64,000 nt of DNA. It comes from Bacillus timonensis (GTDB taxonomy: Bacteria; Bacillota; Bacilli; Bacillales; Bacillaceae_L). Of this stretch, positions 50,638-60,925 are shown piece by piece. The position numbers were made by a program, and so were the translations under genes. The notes under the pieces are model-generated. The model did not search any database and was not told where the DNA came from. It saw only the letters and a program-made list of their open reading frames with translations. The stretch's first letter is position 1; each line of letters begins with the position of its first letter. The DNA lies in NCBI GenBank assembly GCA_020171895.1, contig JAIVAN010000004.1, positions 1 through 64,000 on the forward strand, given 5' to 3'.

Positions 50638-51224
50638 CCAACTATTCCATAGAACACTAAGTGAAGGATATCCTTCGTAAACTCATTCATCCTGACTTCA
50701 TCTGATAAAAGGAACTCAGGGTGTTTCTGTATTTCTCTTGAAACAAGATTCACATAAAATAAGATCGTTTCACTCGATAAGCTTTCATCAATTACACCGT
50801 TTTGCTTACCATCTTCAATAAACTCTCGAAAGAAAGGGAGTGCTTTCTCGTTATTATAAGAATGCAATAACTCTTTTATTTCCCCTTGGTCCTCCAACAG
50901 AACCTCTAAAAACTCATTACTAAATTGCTTCATAAACTGAACTTTCTTAGCAATAATCTGCTCGACCTTTTCAATAAATGGAACGTCCATCTCTTTTATT
51001 TTTATATATTCATTAAACTGGTCTTCAAGAAGAGATTTTACAACATCGATAACGAGCTCATCTTTACTACCAAAATAATTATAAATCGTAACTTGCGATA
51101 CATTGGCCTTTTTCGCAATTTCTTGTATATTAACTTTCTGTACGCCATATTGAGAAAAAAGAGAGAGTGATGCTCTTTTTATTTGATCTCTTTTCGTTTG
51201 TTTTCTTCTTTCAAACCCATTCAT
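50628..51224 (-). CDS. TetR/AcrR-family transcriptional regulator
   Basis: Regulator of 198 residues. N-terminal helix-turn-helix (about 15-60) with A-K-K-A-N-V-S-Q-V-T-I-Y-N-Y-F-G-S-K-D-E. The C-terminal ligand domain is unrelated to known ones by eye. Starting at the ATG after GAGAGGTGG removes six residues of a longer frame. It lies opposite yhcW and might regulate its divergent neighbour; the ligand is unknown. Confidence 0.88.
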   Translation of the reverse strand: MNGFERRKQTKRDQIKRASLSLFSQYGVQKVNIQEIAKKANVSQVTIYNYFGSKDELVIDVVKSLLEDQFNEYIKIKEMDVPFIEKVEQIIAKKVQFMKQFSNEFLEVLLEDQGEIKELLHSYNNEKALPFFREFIEDGKQNGVIDESLSSETILFYVNLVSREIQKHPEFLLSDEVRMNEFTKDILHLVFYGIVGKK

Positions 51225-51412
51225 TATGTCCACCTCTCTCATAATAATAAAATAAAATGATTCAATAGTACAAGGATGATTGTTCGTTACTCTAAAAACA
51301 TTTTTTGGTATTTATAAGAAAGAGTGGTTGAGGCTAAAGATAATGGTTATTTTCGCTTTGTATGGGAAAAGTCGGTATAATATAGGTATTATTTGTAAAA
51401 GGGTGATAAATA

Positions 51413-52081
51413 TTGATAAAAGCAGTCATTTTTGATTTTGACGGGTTAATTTTTGATACAGAAACACATGAATATAATGTATTAAATGAGATGTATCAAG
51501 AGCATGGGACAGAGTTACCACTTTCTGTTTGGGGAAAAGTAATTGGAACTCAAGCGGGCTTTGACCCGTTAGCTTATTTAGAAGAAACGATTGGTCGTAG
51601 ATTAAATATAGACGAATTAAAGAAGCAACGTCATGAGCGTTTTCAAGCAAAAATACAAAACGAAGGACCACTTCCAGGAGTAAGAGAATATCTAGAGGCA
51701 GCAAAAGAACTTGAGTTAAAGATTGGATTAGCTTCTAGTTCTACCTTTGAATGGGTTTCAACCCACTTAAAAAACTTAAATCTTTTTGATTACTTCGAGT
51801 GCATTCGCACTTCAGATCATGTAGAAAAAGTAAAACCTGACCCTGCTTTATATGTTCAGGCAGCAGCATGTTTGGGAGTAAAACCTGAGGAGTGTCTTGT
51901 ATTTGAGGATTCAGCAAACGGAGCACTTGCTGCCAAAAGAGCAGGGATGTATTGTGTGGTAATACCCAATGCTGTAACTAAAGATTTAGAGTTTTGTGAA
52001 GTGGATCATCGTCTAGAATCAATGGCTGAGAAACAACTAGAAGTCCTGATTAAGCTAATCCAAGAACAAGAGTCGAATTGA
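51413..52081 (+). CDS. yhcW: HAD-superfamily phosphatase (YhcW-like)
   Basis: HAD hydrolase of 222 residues, beta-phosphoglucomutase-like subfamily. Motif I is F-D-F-D-G-L-I-F-D-T, motif II S-S-S, the motif III Lys is in K-V-K-P-D-P, and motif IV is F-E-D-S. The G-L-I-F-D-T-E-T signature suggests a small phosphorylated substrate. Starts at TTG behind AAAAGGGTGA. Position and family match B. subtilis YhcW, immediately before yhcX. Confidence 0.9.
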   Translation: MIKAVIFDFDGLIFDTETHEYNVLNEMYQEHGTELPLSVWGKVIGTQAGFDPLAYLEETIGRRLNIDELKKQRHERFQAKIQNEGPLPGVREYLEAAKELELKIGLASSSTFEWVSTHLKNLNLFDYFECIRTSDHVEKVKPDPALYVQAAACLGVKPEECLVFEDSANGALAAKRAGMYCVVIPNAVTKDLEFCEVDHRLESMAEKQLEVLIKLIQEQESN

Positions 52082-52159
52082 AAATTTGTTTGTTTAAAAT
52101 GTTTACTTTATTACGAATAAGGGTAAAGGTTAGTGATAGTGAAAGGGGCAAGCTAACAT

Positions 52160-53698
52160 ATGTCAAAAATAGATTTATCGCGGTTCGAAAAACGTATAAT
52201 TATCCGAAATATTAAAAGAAGTGACTTTGAAGAAATTATTGCACTTCAAAATATATGTTTCCCAGGTATGAACCCATGGACTCGTTCACAGCTAGAAAGT
52301 CATCTCGAACAGTTTCCTGAGGGACAAATCTGTGTTGAGTACGATGGACAGATTATAGGGTCATGCTCAAGCTTAATCGTCAATTTTGATGAGTATGATG
52401 ATAAACATACATGGGATGATATTACGGACGAAGGATACATAACAAACCATAATCCAGAAGGCTACAACTTATATGGGATTGAGGTAATGGTTCATCCTGA
52501 TTTTAGAGGGATGAAAATTGGAAAACGTTTGTATGAAGCAAGAAAGGATTTGGCTAGAAGGCTGAATCTTAAGAGTATCATAATCGGAGGAAGGATTCCT
52601 TTTTATCATAAGCATGCTGATAAGATGTCTCCAAGGCAATATGTGGAACAGGTAACGTTGCATAAGATTTATGATCCTGTTTTATCTTTTCAGCTAATGA
52701 ATGGATTTACGCTAATGAGGATAAATCCTGGATATTTACCAGATGATCTCGCATCATATAAATTTGCAACTTTAATGGAATGGAATAATGTGGATTATAA
52801 GGCACAAACAAAACGACACTATAAAACTGCATTTCCAGTCCGTATTTGTGTAGTTCAATATATGATGAAAAGAATAGAGTCGTTTGAAGAATTTGCAAAA
52901 CAAGTAGAATATTATACAGATGTAGCTTCTGATGCTAAATCAGATTTTGCTGTTTTTCCAGAGATTTTCACCACTCAGCTTATGTCATTTTTAAACGAAA
53001 AATCTCCAAGTAAAGCTGTTCAAAGATTAACCACATTTACTGAAGAATATATACAATTGTTTACCGATTTGGCTGTAAAATATAATGTAAATATCATAGG
53101 TGGTTCTCATTTTGTTGCAGAAGAGGGTCAAGTGTATAATATCGCTTATTTATTCAGACGAGATGGAACAATTGAAAAACAGTATAAAATTCATATTACA
53201 CCAAATGAACGAAAGTGGTGGGGAATTAGTCGTGGCGATGAAGTAAAGGTATTTGATACTGATTGTGGGAAAATTGCCATTCAAATTTGTTATGACATTG
53301 AATTCCCAGAACTAGCACGTATTGCGACAGATAAAGGTGCTAAAATTATTTTCACACCTTTCTGTACGGAGGATCGACAAGGGTACTTAAGAGTAAGATA
53401 CTGTGCACAAGCACGAGCAGTTGAAAATCAAATTTATACGGTTATTGCAGGAACTGTTGGAAATTTACCACAAACAGAAAATATGGATATTCAATATGCA
53501 CAATCTGCCATATTTGCTCCTTCTGATTTTGAATTTGCAAGAGATGGAATTGTTGGTGAATGTAATCCGAATATTGAAATGGTCATTATTGGTGATGTTG
53601 ATTTAGAGATTCTTCGTAGACAACGACAATCAGGTACTGTAAGGCAATTAAAGGATCGTAGACCTGATGTGTATGGCATTGATTATAAATTAAAATAA
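52160..53698 (+). CDS. yhcX: GNAT - nitrilase-like amidohydrolase fusion (YhcX-like)
   Basis: Two-domain protein of 512 residues. Residues 10-200 form a GNAT acetyltransferase (R-G-M-K-I-G-K-R-L-Y-E-A-R acetyl-CoA loop). Residues 230-512 form a carbon-nitrogen hydrolase with the Glu-Lys-Cys triad, in F-P-E-I-F, K-I-H-I-T and Q-I-C-Y-D-I-E-F. Such fusions hydrolyse or transfer amides; the substrate is unknown. Corresponds to B. subtilis YhcX, next to yhcW. GAAAGGGGCA precedes the ATG. Confidence 0.92.
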   Translation: MSKIDLSRFEKRIIIRNIKRSDFEEIIALQNICFPGMNPWTRSQLESHLEQFPEGQICVEYDGQIIGSCSSLIVNFDEYDDKHTWDDITDEGYITNHNPEGYNLYGIEVMVHPDFRGMKIGKRLYEARKDLARRLNLKSIIIGGRIPFYHKHADKMSPRQYVEQVTLHKIYDPVLSFQLMNGFTLMRINPGYLPDDLASYKFATLMEWNNVDYKAQTKRHYKTAFPVRICVVQYMMKRIESFEEFAKQVEYYTDVASDAKSDFAVFPEIFTTQLMSFLNEKSPSKAVQRLTTFTEEYIQLFTDLAVKYNVNIIGGSHFVAEEGQVYNIAYLFRRDGTIEKQYKIHITPNERKWWGISRGDEVKVFDTDCGKIAIQICYDIEFPELARIATDKGAKIIFTPFCTEDRQGYLRVRYCAQARAVENQIYTVIAGTVGNLPQTENMDIQYAQSAIFAPSDFEFARDGIVGECNPNIEMVIIGDVDLEILRRQRQSGTVRQLKDRRPDVYGIDYKLK

Positions 53699-53703
53699 AC
53701 GTA

Positions 53704-53742
53704 AAAAGACACCCTTCTATTTTGAAAGGTGTCTTATTTCAT
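53704..53742 (+). terminator. Convergent terminator after yhcX
   Basis: AAGACACC/GGTGTCTT stem with a 17-nt loop. It overlaps the end of the minus-strand membrane gene. Confidence 0.75.
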
Positions 53743-54249
53743 TTTATCAAATGATAAGTTAAAGATAGCTGCTAATGTTAGCGAAAAAACAATTGAGAGA
53801 GTAAGCGCAATTGCAGGATTTCTATAATGAATTCGCATGATAATAAACATAACAATTACAAACAAGGTAGACCAGCCTAGATTCCAATCATTATGATAAG
53901 AGATTGCTCCAAACTTGACGGAGAAATATTCAAGAATGACAAAAACAATGACAAACAGAGAAACATATAGTCCTTTTTTCCAAAAAGAGCTTTTCTCAGG
54001 GTAGTTTGATAAGTATATGAAAGTGGATAATGGCATACCTATGAGAGCAAGGAGGAGTATCGGAATCGCTTTATAAGGAAGTCCGTTTTCAAGCATTTTC
54101 CACATCGGATAGTTATAGCTTATAAACTCATACAATAAATCACCCACGACACTAAAGAGAATCGTTGGATAATATAGTCTCCAGTTTTTCCAATCAGCAA
54201 GCTTAAAGCTGGCAATAATCCAAACTATTGAATATAGAATTGCTAGCAT
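53734..54249 (-). CDS. Multi-span membrane protein (CBO0543-like)
   Basis: Protein of 171 residues with about five membrane helices and a V-V-G-D-L-L-Y-E-F-I-S-Y-N-Y-P segment, similar in style to the protein at 39298-39858 (V-G-D-Y-F ... P-P-Y-D). Single minus-strand gene between yhcX and glpD, not present at that place in B. subtilis. AAGGAGAT precedes the ATG. No function known. Confidence 0.72.
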   Translation of the reverse strand: MLAILYSIVWIIASFKLADWKNWRLYYPTILFSVVGDLLYEFISYNYPMWKMLENGLPYKAIPILLLALIGMPLSTFIYLSNYPEKSSFWKKGLYVSLFVIVFVILEYFSVKFGAISYHNDWNLGWSTLFVIVMFIIMRIHYRNPAIALTLSIVFSLTLAAIFNLSFDKMK

Positions 54250-54366
54250 TTTAAATCTCCTTCTTAATTGCCTTCCATCTATTTTTCCCTTTTTTATGCA
54301 AAAATATTTGGTTTACTATTTTTTCCTATATTTGAGGTTTACTTGATTGTTCTAGGGGGGAGTATA

Positions 54367-56028
54367 TTGAACCATAATAGGTTTTCATCCAAAAGCCGAG
54401 TACAGTATTTAGAAGAGTTAACAAAGGAGACATTTGATGTTTTTATTATTGGTGGTGGTATTACAGGTAGTGGTATTGCGCTAGATGCAATAACACGCGG
54501 ACTGAAAACAGCACTCGTTGATATGCAGGATTTTGCGGCAGGAACGTCGAGCCGATCGACTAAATTAGTCCACGGTGGTTTGCGATATTTGAAGCAATTG
54601 GAAATAAAGCTTGTTGCTGAAGTAGGAAAGGAACGAGCAATTGTGTATGAAAATGGTCCACATGTCACCACGCCAGAGTGGATGTTATTACCTTTTTATA
54701 GGAATGGTACTTTTGGAAAAATGGCCACCTCGTTCGGGTTAAAGCTTTATGACTATTTAGCTGGTGTCAAACGGAAGGAAAGGAGAAGGATGTTAAGAGC
54801 CGAAGCGGCAAAAAAGATGGAACCACTGTTGAAGAACAAGGAATTATTAGGTGCAGGTTATTATGTTGAATATCGAACAGATGACGCTAGGTTAACCATT
54901 GAAGTTCTAAAGAAGGCGGTTGAACATGGAGCGGTTGCAGTAAATTATACAAGAGTTACTGATTTCATTTATAGAAATGGTAAGTTGATAGGTGTAGAAA
55001 TTGAAGATGTTATGACAAATAAAAGATATAAAGTAAATGCAAGGAAGATTGTGAATGCTACTGGTCCATGGGTAGATACAATGCTAAAGCGATATAGAGA
55101 AGACGGAGGTAAGTCCCTATTAATTACAAAGGGTGTTCATCTTGTCTTTGATCGTGAAAGATTTCCGTTAAAGCAGGCCATCTATTTTGATACTTCTGAT
55201 GGAAGGATGATTTTTGCCATTCCTCGAAATGAAAAAACGTATGTAGGCACAACAGATACCATCTATGAAGATGATCTAGTTCATCCGAAAGTCACCACAA
55301 ATGATCGAGAATATATACTTCAAGCCATTAATGAAATGTTTCCCACAGTTCAGCTTTGTGATGACGATATTGAATCAAGTTGGTGTGGTCTAAGACCGTT
55401 AATTCGAGAACAAGGTAAATCACCATCCGAAGTATCACGTAAGGATGAGATATGGGAATCTGAATCTGGTTTACTATCTATTGCGGGAGGGAAATTAACA
55501 GGTTATCGCAAAATGGCTGAGACCGTTGTTGACCTTATTCAAAAGGATGCAAAATCAATCGGAATAAAACAAATTAAGGGATGTCAAACAAAAAAGCTAC
55601 CGGTTTCTGGTGGGGATGTTGGAGGTTCTAACGGATTTATTGCATTTAAAAGACATAAATGTAATGAAGGGAAAGAGTTAGGTTTAAGTGCGGAAGAGGC
55701 AAATGAGCTTATTGGTATGTATGGATCAAATATAGATAAAGTCTACTCTTATATAAGGAAAAAAGGGATGACTAACATGGTGCTTCCTTCAACCATATAT
55801 GCGCAATTAATGTATGCGATTGAGCACGAAATGGTGGTTACACCCGTCGATTTTTTTAATTGTCGGACAGGATGGATCTACTTTAACATCAATCGAGTTT
55901 ACTTATATAAAGAGTACGTCGTTCATACAATGTCAAAAGAGTTAAAATGGTCCTTTGCAGAGAAAAAAGCCTACTCATTAGAGTTAGAAGAACGACTGAA
56001 GGAGGCTGTAAAATCCGTCGATTTGTAG
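54367..56028 (+). CDS. glpD: Glycerol-3-phosphate dehydrogenase (quinone) GlpD
   Basis: FAD-dependent membrane-associated enzyme of 553 residues (B. subtilis GlpD 555) that oxidises glycerol-3-phosphate to dihydroxyacetone phosphate and feeds electrons to menaquinone. The N-terminal FAD motif I-I-G-G-G-I-T-G-S-G and the G-T-S-S-R-S-T-K-L-V-H-G-G-L-R signature are clear. Starts at TTG behind AGGGGGGAG. The usual upstream glpP, glpF and glpK genes and the GlpP antiterminator hairpin are absent from this window. Confidence 0.96.
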   Translation: MNHNRFSSKSRVQYLEELTKETFDVFIIGGGITGSGIALDAITRGLKTALVDMQDFAAGTSSRSTKLVHGGLRYLKQLEIKLVAEVGKERAIVYENGPHVTTPEWMLLPFYRNGTFGKMATSFGLKLYDYLAGVKRKERRRMLRAEAAKKMEPLLKNKELLGAGYYVEYRTDDARLTIEVLKKAVEHGAVAVNYTRVTDFIYRNGKLIGVEIEDVMTNKRYKVNARKIVNATGPWVDTMLKRYREDGGKSLLITKGVHLVFDRERFPLKQAIYFDTSDGRMIFAIPRNEKTYVGTTDTIYEDDLVHPKVTTNDREYILQAINEMFPTVQLCDDDIESSWCGLRPLIREQGKSPSEVSRKDEIWESESGLLSIAGGKLTGYRKMAETVVDLIQKDAKSIGIKQIKGCQTKKLPVSGGDVGGSNGFIAFKRHKCNEGKELGLSAEEANELIGMYGSNIDKVYSYIRKKGMTNMVLPSTIYAQLMYAIEHEMVVTPVDFFNCRTGWIYFNINRVYLYKEYVVHTMSKELKWSFAEKKAYSLELEERLKEAVKSVDL

Positions 56029-56047
56029 TATAATAGCATGGTACTTT

Positions 56048-56079
56048 AACAGCACGTACGTCGTGCTGTTTTTATTTTA
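56048..56079 (+). terminator. glpD terminator
   Basis: AACAGCACG/CGTGCTGTT stem followed by TTTATTTT. Confidence 0.85.
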
Positions 56080-56109
56080 CAAATAGTTAGAGCCATTCCA
56101 GCAATTTTT

Positions 56110-56175
56110 GCTGTGCTAGTCTTATGCTTGTCGGGGCTGAGCAAGGTGCTTCAGCATTTCAGTTTTGTCGGATTT
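56110..56175 (+). repeat. Fragment of an abundant Bacillaceae intergenic repeat
   Basis: GCTAGTCTTATGCTTGTCGG then GGCTGAGCAAGGTGCTTCAG matches the remembered core of a repeat that is very frequent between Bacillaceae genes. Here it is only a fragment. Confidence 0.5.
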
Positions 56176-56257
56176 TATCGACTTGTTTTAAGAGGATATA
56201 CATAAGTTGTGGAGAAATACCACATTAAGAAATACTTCATTCTTAGGAGGGTACTTG

Positions 56258-57988
56258 ATGAATTGGTTAGAGAAATATGATTTGTGGGAGAAAAATTCTA
56301 CTCTTGATAGTGAAATGAGAACATTACTTTCAGAAATGAAAGAAGATAAAAAGCTACTAGAAGATAGCTTTTATAAAGACTTAGAGTTTGGAACTGGTGG
56401 GATGCGTGGAGAGATTGGGCCTGGCACAAACCGTATGAATATCTATACTGTTCGTAAAGCTTCTGAAGGCTTAGCGAGATATATTGAAGGATTTGGGGAA
56501 GAGGCAAAGTCTCGAGGAGTTGTGATTGCATATGATTCACGTCACAAATCTCCAGAGTTTGCGATGGAAGCAGCAAAGACGTTAGCAACTCATGGCATTC
56601 AAACATATGTATTTGATTCGTTACGCCCAACTCCAGAGCTTTCATTTGCAGTTCGTTATTTACATGCATTCTCAGGTATTGTTGTAACGGCAAGTCATAA
56701 TCCACCTGAATACAATGGTTATAAAGTATATGGTCCAGATGGTGGTCAATTACCACCTGCCGAGGCAGATAGCGTGATTGAAAAGGTAAATGAGGTTGAG
56801 AGTGAATTAACAATTGTGGTTGAAGGCGAGGATGTACTAAAAGAGAAAGGCCTTATTACAATTATTGGTGAAAAAATTGACCAAGCATATACTGAGCAAT
56901 TAAAAACGATTTCGCTTAATCCAACATTGTCAGAAGAAGTAGATGTGAAGGTAGTCTTTACTCCGCTACATGGTACGGCAAATCATCCAGTGCGTAATGG
57001 ATTAGAAGCTTTAGGCTATAAAAATGTGACGATAGTAACAGAGCAAGAGCTTCCTGATCCTAATTTCTCTACAGTAAAATCTCCAAATCCAGAGGAGAAT
57101 GCTGCTTTTGAATTAGCAATTCGTGATGGTAAAAAGGTTGAAGCAGATTTATTGATTGCAACGGACCCTGATGCGGATAGACTAGGTATTGCTGTTAAAG
57201 ATGACAGTGGTGAGTATGTTGTTTTAACTGGCAATCAAACAGGTGCAATTTTACTTGAATACTTATTATCACAGAAAAAAGAAAAAGGCATCTTACCTTC
57301 AAATGGAGTTGTGTTAAAGACAATCGTAACCTCAGAGCTCGGTCGTCAAATTGCAAGTGCGTATGGGTTAGATACGATTGATACACTTACTGGATTTAAG
57401 TTTATTGGTGAAAAGATGAAGGAATATGAACAAACTGGTCAGTATACTTTTCAGTTTGGCTACGAAGAAAGCTATGGGTATTTGATCGGGGATTTTGCTC
57501 GTGATAAGGATGCTGTACAAGCAGCGTTACTTGCTGTAGAAGTATGTGCTTTTTATAAAAAGCAAGGTATTACAATGTATCAAGCTTTACTTAATATTTT
57601 TAGTAAATATGGTTTTTATCGTGAAGGTCTTGAGTCCTTAACGTTAAAGGGAAAAGATGGAGCAGAGCAAATAAAAGGGATGCTTGCAAGCTTTCGAAAT
57701 GAGCCACCAACAAGTATCTCAGACCGAAAAGTAGTAATGGTTGAGGATTATAAAGAAAGTACTCGACTAGATGTAATGACAAAGAAAACGGAAAGCATAC
57801 AACTTCCTTCATCAAATGTTTTAAAATATTATTTAGAGGATGGTTCATGGTTCTGTCTTCGTCCGTCTGGAACAGAACCTAAGATTAAGTTTTATTTTGG
57901 AGTAAAAGGGGACTCTTTAGAGAATAGTCAAGTTGCTCTTAAGGATATTTCTAAGGATGTAATGAATCAAGTTTCACAACTAGTATAA
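56258..57988 (+). CDS. pgcA: Alpha-phosphoglucomutase PgcA
   Basis: Enzyme of 576 residues interconverting glucose-6-phosphate and glucose-1-phosphate, for UDP-glucose, teichoic-acid and glycolipid synthesis. Phosphoserine loop [12 protein letters not shown], metal loop D-P-D-A-D-R-L-G, sugar loop G-Y-E-E-S-Y-G and phosphate loop R-P-S-G-T-E-P-K are all present. The ATG after TTAGGAGGG is used rather than an in-frame GTG 51 nt upstream. Known as YhxB in B. subtilis, placed after glpD there too. Confidence 0.96.
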   Translation: MNWLEKYDLWEKNSTLDSEMRTLLSEMKEDKKLLEDSFYKDLEFGTGGMRGEIGPGTNRMNIYTVRKASEGLARYIEGFGEEAKSRGVVIAYDSRHKSPEFAMEAAKTLATHGIQTYVFDSLRPTPELSFAVRYLHAFSGIVVTASHNPPEYNGYKVYGPDGGQLPPAEADSVIEKVNEVESELTIVVEGEDVLKEKGLITIIGEKIDQAYTEQLKTISLNPTLSEEVDVKVVFTPLHGTANHPVRNGLEALGYKNVTIVTEQELPDPNFSTVKSPNPEENAAFELAIRDGKKVEADLLIATDPDADRLGIAVKDDSGEYVVLTGNQTGAILLEYLLSQKKEKGILPSNGVVLKTIVTSELGRQIASAYGLDTIDTLTGFKFIGEKMKEYEQTGQYTFQFGYEESYGYLIGDFARDKDAVQAALLAVEVCAFYKKQGITMYQALLNIFSKYGFYREGLESLTLKGKDGAEQIKGMLASFRNEPPTSISDRKVVMVEDYKESTRLDVMTKKTESIQLPSSNVLKYYLEDGSWFCLRPSGTEPKIKFYFGVKGDSLENSQVALKDISKDVMNQVSQLV

Positions 57989-57994
57989 ATGAAT

Positions 57995-58037
57995 GAGCAA
58001 GACTTTTAGGGTTTATCCTCTAAAGTCTTGCTTTTTT
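57995..58037 (+). terminator. pgcA terminator
   Basis: GCAAGACTTTA/TAAAGTCTTGC stem followed by TTTTTT. Confidence 0.88.
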
Positions 58038-58158
58038 ATTTATCATAAATATACATCTAAAGTCGTAGAAACTAATTGGACCTTTTCCTAACGCAGGAAT
58101 TTTGAAGAAAATGTATAATTATTACCATAGGTTTGTTTTTAATAGGACGGTGATAAGA

Positions 58159-59280
58159 TTGAAAAAAGAAGAGCAACAATTTCAGAAACTGAATACGTTG
58201 AAGACGATTGCAGAAACATTGAATCAATGTAATGACCTTCAAGAAATGCTGCAATATGTGCTAAAGGAATTGCTTGATGTAACTGGTATTGAGACGGGTT
58301 GGATCTTTCTAATTGATGAAAAGGGAAAGTATACACTGTCTGCAGACTACATGCTGCCACCTGGGTTAACGTGGAAACATAAACAACCAATGTGTGAAGG
58401 TGGATGTTGGTGTTTAAATCAATACAATGATGGACGATTAGAACGGGCTGCAAATATTATTGAGTGTAAACGAATAGAAGATGCAATTGAGTATAAATGG
58501 GGAGAAACAAATGGAATCACACACCATGCAACTGTTCCTCTACGAGCAGGTACTGAAAAGTTCGGTCTGTTGAATATTGCCTCACCTAATAAAACACATT
58601 TTTCAGAGGAAGAGCTAGCACTATTAGAAGCTGTAGCATTCCAAATTGGAACTGCAATTAAAAGAATAAAATTAGCTGAAAACGAACAGAGTATGGCACT
58701 GATCGCAGAGAGAAATCGCCTAGCACGTGACTTGCATGATTCAGTTAATCAATTGCTGTTCTCACTGGTACTTACAGTGAGAGGGACAAAGGAAATGACG
58801 AGTGATCCACAAGTGTTAGAAATGCTTTCTTACATGCAAGACTTGTCTCAAGAAGCATTAAGTGAGATGAAAGCGTTAATTTGGCAATTACGTCCTCAAG
58901 GGTTAGAAAATGGCGTAGCAAGTGCGCTAATGAATTATGGAAAGGTACTTGGTCTAAATCTGAAGGTTGATGTCAAAGGCGTGATTGATTTACCTAATAC
59001 GATAGAGGAATGTCTATGGAGAATTGGTCAAGAGGCATTAAATAATTGTAAAAAACATGCAGATACAAGGGATGCGACTATTACAATTTCCGTAAAAGAA
59101 TCAAGTGTAACAATGGAGATAGAAGACACAGGATGTGGATTTCATTACGAAGAAGGACAACAAATTCCTTCATTAGGCCTCTCTAGTATGAAAGAACGTG
59201 CAGAAATGTTAAACGGTTTATTTGAATTATCAAGTGTCGTTAGTAAAGGTACAAAGATTAAAATTATCATCCCATTATAG
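58159..59280 (+). CDS. yhcY: GAF-domain sensor histidine kinase (YhcY-like)
   Basis: Cytoplasmic histidine kinase of 373 residues without membrane spans. Residues 15-185 form a GAF domain with four closely set cysteines: Cys79, Cys83, Cys85 and Cys103. The HisKA_3 region contains the phosphorylated His in A-R-D-L-H-D-S-V-N-Q, followed by a C-terminal ATPase domain (W-R-I-G-Q-E-A-L-N-N, D-T-G-C-G-F). The Cys set recalls iron-sulfur or redox sensing of the S. aureus AirS (YhcS) type. TTG start after GGTGATAAGA. Cotranscribed with yhcZ. Confidence 0.9.
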   Translation: MKKEEQQFQKLNTLKTIAETLNQCNDLQEMLQYVLKELLDVTGIETGWIFLIDEKGKYTLSADYMLPPGLTWKHKQPMCEGGCWCLNQYNDGRLERAANIIECKRIEDAIEYKWGETNGITHHATVPLRAGTEKFGLLNIASPNKTHFSEEELALLEAVAFQIGTAIKRIKLAENEQSMALIAERNRLARDLHDSVNQLLFSLVLTVRGTKEMTSDPQVLEMLSYMQDLSQEALSEMKALIWQLRPQGLENGVASALMNYGKVLGLNLKVDVKGVIDLPNTIEECLWRIGQEALNNCKKHADTRDATITISVKESSVTMEIEDTGCGFHYEEGQQIPSLGLSSMKERAEMLNGLFELSSVVSKGTKIKIIIPL

Positions 59281-59295
59281 AAAGAAGGGAAAAAA

Positions 59296-59940
59296 ATGAC
59301 GATTAAAGTGTTAATAGCAGATGATCATCATGTTGTGAGAAGAGGGTTGTTGTTTTTTCTTAAAACGCAAAAGGATATTGAAGTCGTAGGAGAAGCTAAA
59401 AATGGCCAAGAAGCGGTTGATTTAGTTGATTCATTAAAGCCAGATGTTGTTGTCATGGATTTGGTTATGCCGGTAATGGACGGAATAGAAGCAACCAAAC
59501 GAATAATCGAAAAACATAACCATATGAAGATTTTAATTCTAACAAGCTTTTCTGATCAAGACCACGTCATTCCTGCCATACGTGCAGGTGCAAGCGGGTA
59601 TCAGTTAAAGGATATAGAACCAGATCAGTTAGTTGACACGATAAGAGCGGTGTTTAGAGGAGAAAGCCAATTACATCCAAAGGTCACTACTCACGTGATG
59701 ACGCACTTAAGTAAAGGTAATGAGAAAGAAGTAAATCGATTAGATGAATTAACTAAGCGTGAATTAGAGGTGCTGTCTGAAATTGCAAAAGGAAAGAGCA
59801 ATAAAGAAATTGCCTCAAGCCTCGTAATTACAGAAAAGACAGTGAAAACACATGTTTCGAATATTCTATCCAAGTTAGAGCTTGCTGATCGAACACAAGC
59901 TGCTTTGTATGCTGTCAAACAAGGACTGACTACTACTTAA
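59296..59940 (+). CDS. yhcZ: NarL-family response regulator (YhcZ-like)
   Basis: Response regulator of 214 residues with receiver domain (phosphorylatable Asp in V-V-M-D-L-V-M-P near 54, Thr/Ser and Lys partner residues kept) and a C-terminal LuxR-type helix-turn-helix, E-L-T-K-R-E-L-E-V-L-S-E-I-A-K-G-K-S-N-K-E-I-A. It is 15 bp after yhcY and is its natural partner; the target promoters are not visible here. Confidence 0.94.
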   Translation: MTIKVLIADDHHVVRRGLLFFLKTQKDIEVVGEAKNGQEAVDLVDSLKPDVVVMDLVMPVMDGIEATKRIIEKHNHMKILILTSFSDQDHVIPAIRAGASGYQLKDIEPDQLVDTIRAVFRGESQLHPKVTTHVMTHLSKGNEKEVNRLDELTKRELEVLSEIAKGKSNKEIASSLVITEKTVKTHVSNILSKLELADRTQAALYAVKQGLTTT

Positions 59941-60047
59941 GATGTAGATAAAGATTAAAAAAGCAAGGCAAATTATGTAGGAATAGTTCAACCAAAGCTC
60001 TGATTTAACTCTTTCCCTTTTTAGTTATACTAAAATTAACATATTAA

Positions 60048-60599
<552 letters not shown>

Positions 60600-60631
60600 A
60601 AAGAAGGGCGCCAAATGGCCCTTCTTTTTTT
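60600..60631 (+). terminator. azr terminator
   Basis: AGAAGGGC/GCCCTTCT stem followed by TTTTTT. Confidence 0.88.
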
Positions 60632-60685
60632 AATGGAGATAATTTGATTTGCACGATGATGAATTCGTGTTAATCGGAGTTATTA

Positions 60686-60870
60686 GAATGTTGTATCCAA
60701 ATATTAATGCGTGTTAACCGAAGTGTAAGGAACCGAGACTCCTGCGGGAGATGCGCTGGACTGGAGACCCCACAGGCAAAGCCGAGGAGGCTCCAGGAGC
60801 GCCCCGCGGAAAGCGAGGTTCCTGCAACGTAGGTTAACACCCTATGTTGAGTGTCTTATTTTCAGAGTAG
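60686..60870 (+). repeat. Structured ~185-bp dispersed repeat, copy 2
   Basis: Core from GTGTTAACCG at 60711 to GGTTAACACC at 60842 with flanks shared with the other two copies. Central stem CTGGAG/CTCCAG and neighbouring stem GCGGG/CCCGC. Direct orientation to copy 3, inverse to copy 1. Confidence 0.88.
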
Positions 60871-60925
60871 ACTTCCATGCAAATAAGAATTTGCACCATG
60901 GAGCATGAAAATTTTTTTGTTATTT

